Made by a program: the position numbers and the translations under genes
In this document: positions 47,601 to 60,341 of the stretch, piece after piece
How positions within the stretch are numbered: the first letter of the stretch is position 1
How the letters are laid out: every line of letters starts with the position of its first letter
Notes under the pieces: model-generated
Databases searched by the model: none
Told to the model about the DNA's origin: nothing
What the model saw: the letters and a program-made list of their open reading frames with translations, nothing else
NCBI GenBank assembly: GCA_964035545.1
Contig: CAXIUT010000156.1
Coordinates: 1-60,434, forward strand
Source of the DNA: Bugula neritina
Taxonomy: Eukaryota > Bryozoa > Gymnolaemata > Cheilostomatida > Bugulidae
DNA length: 60,434 nucleotides
Reading direction: 5' to 3'

Positions 47601-50600
47601 TTGCATGTATTATCCACTGTTGATAAAAAATTACCATTTGAACAGGTTAGACAATATGTAGCTGAATTGGAGCATGTTAAACAGTTTGAACCGCAAGCTA
47701 CACATGTACTGGTATTGGAATTGAGATAAGTTGTATCAGGACATGTAGAAATACATCTACCTTGAGATAAAACTCCTTCTTGACAACTAGTGCATTATAT
47801 ACTTGAAATACAATTAGCACAAGGAAACAAGCAAGATTGACAACTACCACTGACGGTATTGATGTAGTATTGAGATCCACAGTTAGTTACACATTAATTT
47901 GCTGTTGAATTGATTGATTTAACATAACTGCCACTTTGACAAATTTGACAAAATAAAGCATTAGTACAAGCTGAACATCCTGTACTACAAGCCTGACAGT
48001 TTGTAATGCTGCTATCGAAGAAATAACCTGATCCACATGAAGTACTACAAGATCCACCAGAAAGCATATAGCCATCAACGCAAGATAAACAAAAAGTTGC
48101 ATTGGTACAAGTTGAACATGGAGAGATACAGTTCACACATAGAGATAGTCCGTTAGATGTGCCTGCGAAAGTAGAACTGGAGCTACAACTGGCAACACAG
48201 TTATTGTTTTCAAGTAGTGTTAGTGAATTATTTGAATAACAACTTGTACATTTAGTTGGTGTAAACTAACAAGTCAAACAGCTAGAATCACAAGATTGGC
48301 ATGATAGCTGACTGATATCTGCATAGTTTTGACTTGGACAACTCAGAGAGTTCACACATTATCCATTAAGTAAGAAATTAGTTGAACAACTGAGACAATA
48401 TGTATCATTTAAACAAGTTTGACAATTACCAACACAACTCTGACAAACTTGGTTAGTACTATTCGCATAATATTGATCAGGACAAGAAGTAATACATGTA
48501 CTATTGAAAAGATAATAGTTTGTATTACACTATTGGCAATTAGTAGACGATTATATACACTGTTTACATCCAGTGCCACATGCACTACAAGTTAAATCAG
48601 CATTATTTTCAAAATAACCAATCTGGCAATCAGTTATACAGTTATTATTGAAAAGATATCTATCTTTGCATGAAGTACAGTTAGATGAAGAAATGCTACA
48701 ACTTTCACAAGGATATGTACAAATTGTGCAAACTGAAGAACTATCTGGATAATAGCCTGTAGGACATGATGAAGGACATGTATTGTCATAGAATACTAAA
48801 CCTGAAGCACATGATGTGCATCTAGTACTCAAAAGAAGACAATTCTAGCAGCTAGAGTCGCAAGATTAACATTTAAGAGTTGAAAGATTAGCGTACATAG
48901 CAGTAATACCAACTGATGATTCACAACTATCCACGCAACTGTTATTTGTTTAATAGTAAAAACCTGAATTACAACTGAGGCATCTTTGCTGATCAATGCA
49001 TTAATTACATCTTCCGACACATTTTTGACAAGTACTTGTAGAATTATCTCCATAATACTGATATGGGCAACTGGGTAGACACTGACTATCAGCTGTCAGA
49101 AAATATCCGCTAACACATGATTGACATAGGCTAGAGCTTGAACATGTTGAACAAGGAGATACGCATGTTACACAACTCAAATTAGATGATAGTGAATATG
49201 TGCCTGAAGGACAGGTTTGAACACAAGTATTTTGACTACCAGCTGTTGAATTAACATAGATATAATAGCCACTTGAACATGAGTAAACGCAATTAGCATT
49301 TTCAGTGTATAGATTCGACATTTGACACTTTGTACAAGTTGAGGAAGAACATTCACTACATAGAGAATTACATTTTTTCAATTCAAGAAGAACTTATTGA
49401 AGAGCCAAAGGAGTTGATGATGAAGAGAATGATAAAGTATTGTCTATTTTTATTGAAGTAATTTCTTGTTGGCTCAAATGAAGATGATATAATGATGAAG
49501 AATTGGAACAAAGAGCATATGCTTGGCTATTTGATGTTGATGTTGAAAATGCATTATTTTGAATTCCATCACTATTTGTCCATTCTATGTTAAAAGAAGT
49601 CGAAGCTCCAACTGAAAAAATCTTCCATTTGATAGTCACTTGATAAGCTGCTAAATCTTTGATCGATAAGGTGATAGTAGTTCCAGAATATAGAAAATTA
49701 TTACAATCCTGACTTCCAGCTGTTGTGATAGATGAGGCTGATGGAAACGAGTAGTAAAGTTGATACATCGAATTCGATAGGTAATTCGATGGTAGACACA
49801 TCTGATTGAATAGATTAGAGTTACTTTGACAGACTGTACATGATCCAAAATGCAATCCAGTACATGTACTACAAAGTAATGAACAAGGCAAGCATTTTCC
49901 ATCGCTAAGATAGAATCCACTTTGGCAAGTTGAACAAGTTGTGGCTGTTTGATAATTATCACAGTTATCAAGCAGAGATGTTGCTTGTTGACATGATCCG
50001 CCTGATAGAAAGTATCCTTAATTACATGTTAAACAGGTACTAGCTGATCCACATTTACTACATTGAGAACTACAACTAAAGCAACTTCCTGAAGCTACAT
50101 AGAAACTTGTTTGGCAAGCTGTACAGTATTGCTGGTTTGAGAAGAATACACAAGAAGAACAATTTGCTTTTGTACAGGGATAGCATGCTGAAGTGTTCAA
50201 ATAATAACCTGTTGAACAAGAAGTACATACTGTGTTAGAAGATGGACAATTTTGACAATTAGATGGACAAGCTAAGCAGAAAAGAGAATTAGATGTGAGA
50301 TGATATCCGCTTGAACATGAAGTAATGATAGTTGCGCTTGAGCAAAGTGAAGCTCCAGTCGCACAATTTTTACATGTAGCTGTCGAAGAATCTAAATATG
50401 TAGCTCCAGTGCAAGCTGAGCATTTAGATATACTATTGGAGATGACACAGCTTGAACATTTATAACTACAAATGACGCATGTGCCGTTAGACATGTAGAA
50501 ACCTGGGGCACAAGATGAACAAGTTGTTTAAGACGAACAAGTCTTGCAATTGTGACTGCAAGGTCGACAAGACCCACTAGATTCTACTAGTTTAGTATAA

Positions 50601-50770
50601 CCGTAGTTTGCAAAATTTTCTGAAGAAATCCATGTTTATGAATTACTTTGTTGACAGTAAGTGTTCGAACAAGGTGAGGCAAAGCAACATCTTTCGACTG
50701 AACATTGAGAATTAATTTTGGTAGAGTATAGGGTAAAGACTATGAGGATTAAGAGAGGCTTCCAAGACAT
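44606..50770 (-). CDS. Giant cysteine-rich multipass membrane protein
   Basis: 2054 residues, with all twelve or so long open stretches in the same frame, so apparently intron-free. Signal peptide MSWKPLLILIVFTLYS. Residues ~20-1500 are mostly furin-like/VSP-type cysteine repeats (C-x2-C-x5-9-C-x2-C with CSSC, CASC and CLSC blocks, tens of copies), interrupted by a ~150-residue Cys-poor domain around 49400-49800. At about residues 1660-1950 there are several membrane helices (IGIIVIIIYLCF; LPILMFTSVLMALFILL; CTGLLIFILLMLVF). The cytoplasmic tail is highly acidic (DSDEESYRYEDGDSD). The layout matches the gene at 221-3619 but with many more repeats. Role unknown; large cysteine-rich receptors or matrix-binding proteins are common in ciliates. 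Confidence 0.85.
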
Positions 50771-51604
50771 TCCTTGATTAGAAATTTAAATTTGCTAGAG
50801 ATATAAACTATTCAAAACATCTTATTTTATACAAAAGAAAAAATATTCAAATAAATAAAGTATTATGAAGAAAAAAATGTTAGATTGTAGTTAATTAATC
50901 TTTGAACTTATAAGATAAAAATTTAGATTAATATTTGATATAAATATAGTATTTTAAAAAGTAATATCTAAAAGAATAGTTTATCAAATGGGCGAAAACG
51001 AATGAATGGATTTAAAGAATGTCAAATTATTCCAAGATAACTATCTATTTATTTGGAAAAAACAGTATCAAACATAGAGAGAACACTTAAATAAAGGCAT
51101 CAAAATCAATAAAACTAACTTAAAAGAGAATATATCGTTAAAAATAGAAGTAAATTCAAACTAAGTTGATATTAAAAATTTGAAAGTAAATAATTTAGTG
51201 ATAAAATAAATACAATAGAATCATTGAAGTTGGTTAATTAAAAAAAAGAATAAATAGATTAGTTTTACTGATATTAAGAGTAAAATAGTAAAAATAATCG
51301 ATTAGGATGGAACTATTCGATGAATAAAAGTCTTCAAACTATTGAAATAAAAGAATTCTTTGAGAATAAATCATAATCTTTTGGCAAAACATTTCTTATT
51401 AATATTGAAAAGAATTATTATAAATTAAAACTGTAAGATAATAAAATAGGAGAGAAATGATTTTCAAGAAGTTTAATTATTTGTTTCTTTTAATTCTTTT
51501 ACCTTAATTCAAGTATTTTATCAAAGTGAGAATATAAGAATTAAAATATAAATTGAAGCTCTTTTATAAGTATTAATCACAATATTATCTTGAAATAAGT
51601 ATAA
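50771..51604. other. 830 bp spacer with an uncertain open frame
   Basis: Lies between two outward-facing genes. On the + strand a frame from ATG 51002 to TGA 51458 is open except for two internal TGA codons, both followed by TATTAA. I could not remove them with 20-nt introns, so I do not call a gene. Confidence 0.4.
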
Positions 51605-52873
51605 ATGGAAAAAAAGGCAAGTCAAGGAGAATTTCATTTTCGTTCAAGCTATATAAGTTCTTCTTCAAAAAAACTCAGCTAATAAATTGTTCCTGATTCA
51701 AGTGAGTAAGAACTTTAAAAAAATGAAATGCTAAGATCTAATAAAAAAAATGAAAGTTTATCAAAACAATCATCAACTAAATTGATATCATAGCTTAAAT
51801 CTTTTTCTTAGAGTTAGTAGCTCGATAAAAATAGAACTAAAACAATTAAAAATATGAGAGAAAAAAATCAAATGTAATCATTCTTAAAATTTAGAATTGA
51901 CTTTATCCAAATTAGCATAGAATCTTTAAAGAACTATCATGAATAGTTATTGAGATAAAACTCTGAACTAACAAATAAAAATTAATTCTTCAAAAAATGT
52001 ACTTAAGAAAAGTAAGAAAAATTTGAGGAATACCAAAATAATATCAAAGATAAAGATAAAATTATTATTCACCAAGAAAAATAAATTTAAAAGTTAAAAA
52101 ATGACAGGATAAATAATAAATAAAAAGAAAAAACTATCTAAATAAAAAAACTTAGAGAATATCTAAAAGTCAAAGAATTTTAAATTTAAACTTCTTATCA
52201 AGAGTTTAATAAGTCAAAAGAAATAATTGAATAATTAAATTTAAAGATGGCTTCTTTAAAAGGAGAAAAAGAAAAACTACAACTACAATTATCTGAACAT
52301 AAACTAAGTATATCTGAACATAAATTAACTATATCTGAACAAGAAAAAACCATTTCTATCTTGAAAAAAGATAAATCTAGTTATTTTATGCATATTCACA
52401 GTCTAATGGTTGAAAAAGCTCAAAAATTAGCTCAATAAAATAAAATTAAATAAGCTGTAGTTAAAAATTAAAATCAAAATTCTTCAAGCAGGAGTTCAGA
52501 GTCAGAATCAATATTTATTTTTTTATAAAATTTCAAAAATTAACAATTTATGAACTAATTTAGACAAGAAGCTTTTTAGGAGCCATATATTACATATGTA
52601 CATGGATCTAATTCATCAGGAAGTTCATCAAATAGAACATTTTTAATGGAAGAAGAATATTACAGACTCAAGTAAAGACTAGAAACTTGTGAAAAATAAT
52701 ATTAATAATTTTGTGCCTCATATACTAAATTAAATTTAGAATACAAGTATACCTTCAATTAAAATAAAATCTTAGGAAGAAGAATTAACTAATTATTAGA
52801 AAACGAGAAAATGCTCATTAAACAAATTAATTCCTTCCATGAATTATAATCGAAATCTATTAAAAATAATTGA
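51605..52873 (+). CDS. Coiled-coil protein, unknown
   Basis: 422 residues in one frame, ATG 51605 to TGA 52871-52873. The first ~75 residues are Ser/Lys/Glu-rich and disordered. From about residue 110 to 300 it is a long predicted coiled coil, with a short internal repeat around residue 220 (LSEHKLSISEHKL, TISEQEKTIS). A Ser-rich linker (SSSRSSESES; GSNSSGSSSNR) separates it from a second short coil with YYRLKEELETCEKEY. No catalytic motif. Such proteins are often cytoskeletal in ciliates, but nothing here proves it. Its stop is 89 bp from the convergent stop of the giant surface gene. Confidence 0.7.
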
Positions 52874-52962
52874 TTTAAAACATATATGCTTATTATTCAA
52901 TAGAATCTATTTAATTTAACTTAATATTCAAAAAATAAGAATGATGATAATATTTATAATTA

Positions 52963-55900
52963 TCATAGGGTCAAGAACATCAAAGTCATTCCCAAAAGCC
53001 ATAGATATTCAAGTGAAGGCTCAAAGTTGATATCAACTATTAACATTTGTAGAGTTTGAGCTGAAATAAAACTTATTGTTGATGACAGAGCTGTAATTGA
53101 TGGATCTTCTACTGTACAGAAGTAGAAGAAAGTATAAAGTGTATTCGAACTAAGCCCGTTGAACTAGAAGGTAGTGTTGTAGTTCTGGTTAGTATGAATC
53201 ATTTGAACAGCTGTCAAGTTTTGAGTTTATGAAAACTTTCCATTCTTAATGCTAGCAGCTTAAGGAATGGTCATAGTTTCGGAATTAAAAACTCCCTCAA
53301 AGGCTCCGATAATGATAAATCCATTCATATTAGTAATAGAGGCAGAAACACCAACAGAAGTAAGACCTGATAGTGGCTAGCCAATCGTCATAGTAGGAGT
53401 TGTGAATATCTGGATATCAGTTCTAAATAATGATTTATGTACGTTTGCATTTGAACTAATGATGGTAGAGAAATGTAATTATTTGTACTTGTAATGATTG
53501 AAGTGGCTTGGGTACTGAGGGAAAGTTGATTTCTGATATCTGTGTTGGTGCTGTCACTTGGCAAGGTATAATCTGGCATGATGTAGAAGCCATAGATATA
53601 CCACCCGTTTGAATCAGGTTCATTGAGGATAGTTGCAGAGCCATTACTGTAAAAAGTGAAAGGAGTGCTTCCACAATATGACATAGCTTCTGTGAGGACT
53701 CTTGTATTTGGTATGATGAAGCTTTGAGCTAGTGAACAAGCAAGGTCATTGTACTGATCATAGGTGATGGCTCCTCTGAAGGTTATTTCTACTTTCATGA
53801 GATAAGCTCCATAGTTTAGAGTGGTGAAGTTGATGCTTTGACTGTCTGAGACATGTCCTAGTTGATTGACACAGAAGTATTTGAAGATGTAGTTAACATT
53901 CGATTGTAAGTTATAAAGAGACTTGCTGACGACTTGCATGGTAGTACCTTGTCTAAATCCATAAACTTTGGCAAAGTAATCATCAGACTAAGTAAAGTTG
54001 GTCAGTAGTCCATTTCCTCCTGAAACGATTCTGGCTTCGAAGTCGACTTGTTGATTATTCAAGATTGAAGGGTAAATACCAATACCCCAATAGATTCTAC
54101 TTGATTGACTGCATTGAAGTTGGAAAGTCGCTGTATTAGTTGATAAAGTAGGACTATTGAGAGCTGTACCGGTTGGAGTGTTTTGGAAAGTGGTTGCATC
54201 TACTAGAGTCAATGTAAAAGTCGATATAGCTGAATAGAAGGCTGCATTAGTACCTGTTATACCAATAGTAGCTGTTACTGAGTTGCCAGCGATTAAAGAA
54301 CCTGAGTTAGGAGCAGTATGTTTAAGAATGAAGTAAAGCTTACCATCAACTGAAGCACTAGAGAAGTATAGAGTCGAAAGATCAGTGTTAACTGAAAATT
54401 GATTGCTCCCTGTACCTGTAAAAGTCACAGTAAAGTTGATCGAGTCAGTAGGGATACAATTGATGCCATCGATAAGAATAGGAAGAGTCATACCTCCAAT
54501 AGGTAGAGTGTAAGTACTAGCATCAGTAGTTAAGGTGCATTAAGTATTTTGAACAACAAGAGTTAGTGGAGGTATGTTAGTATAAACATTGTTGGTATCT
54601 CCTGATTTTGTGAACTGAAGTGTGTAGAGTCCAGGAGTAGTAGCTGCATCCTTAGCTGCTAATCTGAAATAAGCAGTCGGCTTACCAAGAGTAACATCTA
54701 GTGTTTCCAAAGATAAAAACTTATCTGCATAGTTAGAAATAGTCAGAGAAAGAGTAGCTTTGAAGTTTGCTGGGAATATGCTTTGTCTTAACTCAACTAC
54801 TGTCCCATAGTATCCTTGTTGGACAGTGATAACTTGATTTTCCAAAGAGTTCAAAGTATACAAAGAATCAGTGATCATTAAAGAGTAATGATTCCAACTC
54901 AAGGAAACCAATGCAGGATTAGTAGTAAGTGTTAGATACTGTGAGTGGTCAGTAAAAGTGTAATGTGATACAGTTTGTTAGCTAGATCCAGCCAAGAACA
55001 ACTTGAAACGATATTGATTGAACTTTCCTGAAGGAACTGCTGCTGGCGTATTGATGTTCATAAGAGTCAAAGTGAAAAATTGATTAGTAACTGATCCAAC
55101 TGTAACCTTCAATATTCTTTGAGAGATAAAGGCGCAATCCGAAGCTGAATTAGTAGCTACTCCTGTAGCATTGAATGCACAGTACATATCAGTAGCTACT
55201 GACGGGTAAGTTGCACCGATAGTTTGAGAACGTTCGATCCACTGAGCATATGAAGCAGGGAAAAGAACATATATCTAAGTACCTGAAGTAAAGACACTAG
55301 GAGTGATCATATCTAGTTTAATAGTAATCGTTTGAGAAGAGAGAATGTAGTTGCTAGTCACCTCTGTTTCTAGGATAGTAAAGTCTGTGGGAGTGGTACT
55401 TCCTGGAGCTACATCACTAAACTACTGAGAAGCTGCTACTCCATTACTATACATACTATCGTCATCAATGGTCACTGTTATTTTTTGATTCGAACCAATG
55501 TCTCCACTTTTGGGCTGATCTATATTATAGATATCAATGTAAAAGCTATCTCCAGCAGTTATTGAGTTCAAGTTATTCCAAACCATTAGTTGCCACCAAG
55601 TATTAAACGAACAGTAGGTATATTGAGCAGCTGAATCATTCATTGCTGACTCTGTTCTTATGTAACACTCTACTACTCCTTAGTTGTCAAGATAAGGACT
55701 AAGATTCATATGGAAATCGAAATAGAAACGAGCTGAAGAATTAAGATCAACTGGAGATGATATTTAGAAAGAGTAAAGAGCCTTCATGCCAATAGTCTTG
55801 AATCTTCTAGCATTAAAACTGATACTAGCTGTAGTTGGTGCTGCTGCACTCAGAGATAGAGAAGAATACTGGATAATAGGAGCTGTTTGAACATCAATGT

Positions 55901-58900
55901 TTGCATCTCTCCATTTAGAACTCATATTAGTTTCATTAATGCCTGTAGGAATGCCACCTCCATAACAGTTCATCTGGTAGACTATGCTTGACGGGTTACT
56001 TATCTATTGTTTAGGTGTCAAAGTCACTGATGCAAAATTATTTAGAGTTATTGTCTTCCATGCACTTGATAGACTTAGAGATGATGAGCTAGTTCCTTAA
56101 AATACCATACATCTAAAATTAGATCGAATTTTATAAGGATTATAGTTTGGAGTATTCAAGAATCCAAAGTTAAACAGGTAAGTTGAAGTTGAGAAAAAAG
56201 CATCTCTATAACTATTGGCTCCAAATATAAATGATAAAGAAGATCTCACTGTATTTTGATTAGACTGAAAAGTAAGACTGTTAAGATTGCTTGTAGTTCC
56301 ATAAGGGGTAATACCTACTGTAAAACTGCTAGAACATTAACAATAATAATTTGCAGAACTGTAAGTATTGCCGAAAGGAGCATAATATCCAATATTACTA
56401 TCATAAGTTGGTAGCCTGACTGTCGCTGTATAATCAGCCGCAACTCCAAAGGTAGAACCTACAGAAGCATAAATATTCATTTCAAAGTATGTAATAGTAG
56501 TGATTCCTGTTCCTGTATACTGCAATTCAGCTTGAAAAGTAGAAGATGAGGTTGATCGCACAACACATGTTAGCTATGTGTTAGAAGTATCACAAAAATT
56601 TTTCATGGAAATACTACTACTACTTACTGTTGTAGATGGAATTGCAATATATACTCTAAAACTAGGATAACCTCCATATCGAGTGTCACTTAATGGGATT
56701 GCTGGAACTGTGAAAGTAAAAGTTGATCTTTGATTTCCTGAAGAAGAAGGGTTATATGTTTGTAACTTAGCAGTTGTGCAGTTTCTGAGAAGAGTGCTAA
56801 TACCTTGCGTTTAATGACGATATGCTCTAAGATAGCCAGCTTGATTAGAATAAGCATAGGTAAGAACTCCTCTAAGACTAAAACTGTTGGTAAAAACTAG
56901 AGGATATTGAGGATTGATAAAATCTATATTGGCTGCAGTTGATTGTATATTAAAGGTTGCATCTATAGGGCAAAATGCAGTATAAATCCACTGTCCATTT
57001 TTATAAACATTAGATCCTGGAGATTATATTTAGTTGTAGACATAGCCAAATATAGTACAAGTTGTAGCTGTATTTTACGGTGGAGTAGCCCAACTAAGTG
57101 TAGATGAAGCAAAAATATTGAAATGGAAGGATGTAAGAGTATAACCTGCACCAAAAGTATCTCCAAAAGTATTAGAATTATCACTATTAGAATATGTAAA
57201 AGTATTATTTGTCGGGTTGCTGTACATATTTGTGGTATTAAGTCTCAAATTAAAAGATCCATATGAATAATAGTAATAGCTAGACATTTCAGTGGTTGGA
57301 GTTGATGTAAGTTTTGACAGACCATTGATTGAAGTTAAAGCACCAGTCACAGATCCTGTTATAACAGGTCCGAACAGACGATAGACTGACAAAGTGTGTA
57401 GTAAGCCTGTAGCTGTGCCTACACTATAATTCCGAGTGAAGAAGGCGATAGTGAGATACTTGGGAGGGTTTCTAAGATCTTTATCAGGAGTGACAGGCAC
57501 AAGAATGTTGAATTCGTTCTGAATGGGTGGTAAGTCGTAAACTTGAACCTGTCTGCTTACTAGCCAGTTGTCCATTCTTGTATTTGTGAGACCTTTATTG
57601 GGAAAGTAGCTGCAAGTTCCAGTCGAGCAGCCTACAGCCCATGAACTACCTGTCTAGGTGTAGAATGTCTGTGCATCAACGTTGTCATCAAAGAAAATGC
57701 CAATAGCTGTGGCCTACAAGCTCTCAGCTGGAAGTACACCTCCACCGATTCGAACCATCATCGGTATTCTAACACCTTTATTATAAGAGTAAGGAGTATT
57801 CGAGTCATCATAGTAGTTCACGTAAGCAGCTTTGATGTTTTGCATTCTGGCTCCGGTCATTGTGTAGGCATTGATGAGATTGTAGGATATTATCTGAGAA
57901 CCGTGTTTAAATATAAACAAGAAATCAAGTAAGTTTTTATCTGCATAGATAGGACTGTGATATCCTGTAGGCAAGACGACTTGACGCATCGACATGACTG
58001 CTGCTGCTTGGTCTGAAGAGCCAGTGCCATAGCCTGTAAACATATTACACTAAGTTGCACAGTTACTAGTACAGGCTGGCGATGGAGTGGAAACGTAGGT
58101 CGTTCCACATTGGAACTTGTACATTCCATACCAGTTAAGGTCATCAGTAGCTGCAACAATCGATTTAGTATTATGCGAAGGTGTGTCATTGTTGTACTTC
58201 TAGCATACTACAGTATGGAAAAAACAAGGTGACCCAGAAATACTCCAAGCTGAACTACTAGTATGGTAACCTACAAAGTCAAGACCTCGACCTGCACCTG
58301 ATGTCTAGAAATCTATTACCATGCTATTGAACATTAACTAGATAGTATAGTCAGTTGCTCCATTGCTTCCAGATATATCAGCAGTAGTTGTTTTAAGAAG
58401 GAATAGTAACTGTTGAGAAACTCCTAAGTCAGGAATGACTCCTACTGAGGAGTTAGTGCCTGTCATCAATCCCTGAATAGCATTGGCTGTTGAAGACAAA
58501 GTGTTATCATCATAGTATGAAACTACTTGAGCATTACCTATAGACCTTGTAGTTGTACTATGATAACCTGAAGTGTCAAGAAACTCTTGACTAAATTGAA
58601 TAACAGTTTATTCACCACCGAGAGCAGTGTATAAAACTGGAGTGTTGATTTGATTTCCATCAGTATCATACACTATAGGCTCAATAGAGATGGCACCGAA
58701 AGTAGAAATAGGAGAAACAGTCGTTGATTCGAAAAAGGCTTTTCCTGATACAAAATATCTATATTCAGTGTTTATAAAAGCCCCTACGTTTTTGCATGCT
58801 ATCCTTTTGTTCGATGTATCATACGAACAAAAGACAGTAGTGCCAGTGAAAGCAGGTAAGTTATGTGCGATCGAACCTTCAGCTACTCCTGCTGCTTCAA

Positions 58901-60041
58901 GAGTAACATAGACTATGTACCTTCCGGCGATAGGAGATGTTTCTGTGAAACTAAATCCGATATTGAATGAGTTGTAAGGTAGAATGTTGGGACTAGATTC
59001 AGCTGCCATGAATAGTGGTAGAGCTGTAGTAATCGTACTAACAGTAAAGTTGCCTTATATTCCCCAAAAAAGTTGAATTCTAGGTCTAATTGTATTGATG
59101 CTGATCTTGCTTACAGTTAGTGCATTATTTTGAATTCCATTTTCTAGCACTCTTCCAGAAATAGATTCAGTCCAGAAAACCTTTATTCCTCTTATCGAAT
59201 AGTAAGCTGGGTTGTTGATCGAAGTCGATATTCTGAGATCTGTTCCAGCAGTGACAGATTCCATAGAAAAAGTTATTGTCGATAGATCTGATGAAATACT
59301 ACAGAATTGAAGAACAGCTGCACTGCTACTAGTAGTAGCTGCTGACTGACAGAGTCCCATAAATGAAAAGTCTATTATAGATGTTCCAGTAGTATTTTGA
59401 GTTCCATCCAAACTATCATAGTAAATCTCGACTGTGAAGTTTCCTCCAGTTGGACTCGTTTCAGTAGGTGTGATATATATATCATAAGAGTAGATGGCTG
59501 AAGGAACAGATGCTTGAGTACTTGTCGAGTTACAGACCACAGCTAGAGTGTTAGTGCTTGCTAGAGGAGCAAGGATATCTACATGTCCAAAGGCCATGTT
59601 GGAGTCATAGATTATATTATGTGAGTTATAATCTGAAACTACTAAGAGCTGGATAAGGTGATTGATAGGAGTAGTTCCTGGATTCCTGTTAGGAAAAACC
59701 TGAATCTCATACCAGACATTTGGCTACATAGCGAACCCAAGAGTCACATGATATGTAGTCGACCCAACTGTGTTTTCGTTGACACAAGTAGAAGTGGCTA
59801 CTTGCAGACTGTTAGAGAAAGAGATAAGGTTGACTGTAACTTATGTTTTCACAGTTGTGTGGATTTGTTCAGGCCAGACGAAACGAATGTAGTCTGATGC
59901 TCCAATTCCTTTTTCTAGAGAAAGGTAGAGTGAGTAGTAGTGAGGATGACCATCATGGTTATAGTGAACTTTAGGAGGGGAAGAGTAAATGTGAGAAGTG
60001 CATACCCACAATACTAGCAAGAAGATAATCACTTTCTTCAT
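52963..60041 (-). CDS. Giant secreted or surface protein, unknown
   Basis: 2352 residues after one 20-nt intron (53423-53442); without it the C-terminal ~145 residues are lost. Start MKKVIIFLLVLWVCTSHIYS, a strong signal peptide; a longer in-frame start at 60095 would bury it. The body is Ser/Thr/Asn/Tyr-rich beta-type sequence with many N-x-S/T sites, few cysteines and loosely repeated ~150-200-residue units (for example NLQSNVNYIFKYFC near 53900 and GLSSNTLYTFFYFC near 53150, each opening a similar block). The C-terminus ends in a short hydrophobic run (YLWLLGMTLMFLTL), suggesting a GPI-anchor signal rather than a multipass anchor. GC content is visibly higher than in the dynein gene. It occupies the right subtelomere and reads away from the telomere. 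No named family recognised. Confidence 0.8.
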
Positions 60042-60341
60042 GATAAGCGACTTATTAAATATATCAATTATATTTAACTCATATCGAATCATCATAAAAT
60101 AATTAGCAAACTATCAAATTCAAGAGTATTATTTCATAAGTCAAAAATATGATTAAAAAACGAGATATTTTATCAAATAATATGGAAAATGGTACAGAGA
60201 AAATTCTATCTTCTCTCTTAGAAATAAAAATAAAATAAAAAATAAACATTTTCATTAATCATGATGAGGATTAATTTTATAATTTTTTTAATGATAATTA
60301 ATATAAAAAAATGAATTATCTAATCAAATTGTTTCGATAAA
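60042..60341. promoter_or_regulatory. Subtelomeric upstream region of the giant surface gene
   Basis: 300 bp of very AT-rich DNA between the start codon at 60041 and the telomere. As the gene reads away from the telomere, its promoter must be here. No motif is claimed and no other gene is seen. Confidence 0.45.

Noticed and set aside
38105-51340. TGA read as Trp
   Set aside because: In-frame TGA occurs only in doubtful or error-prone stretches, TGG is used at conserved Trp, and all solid genes end at TGA.
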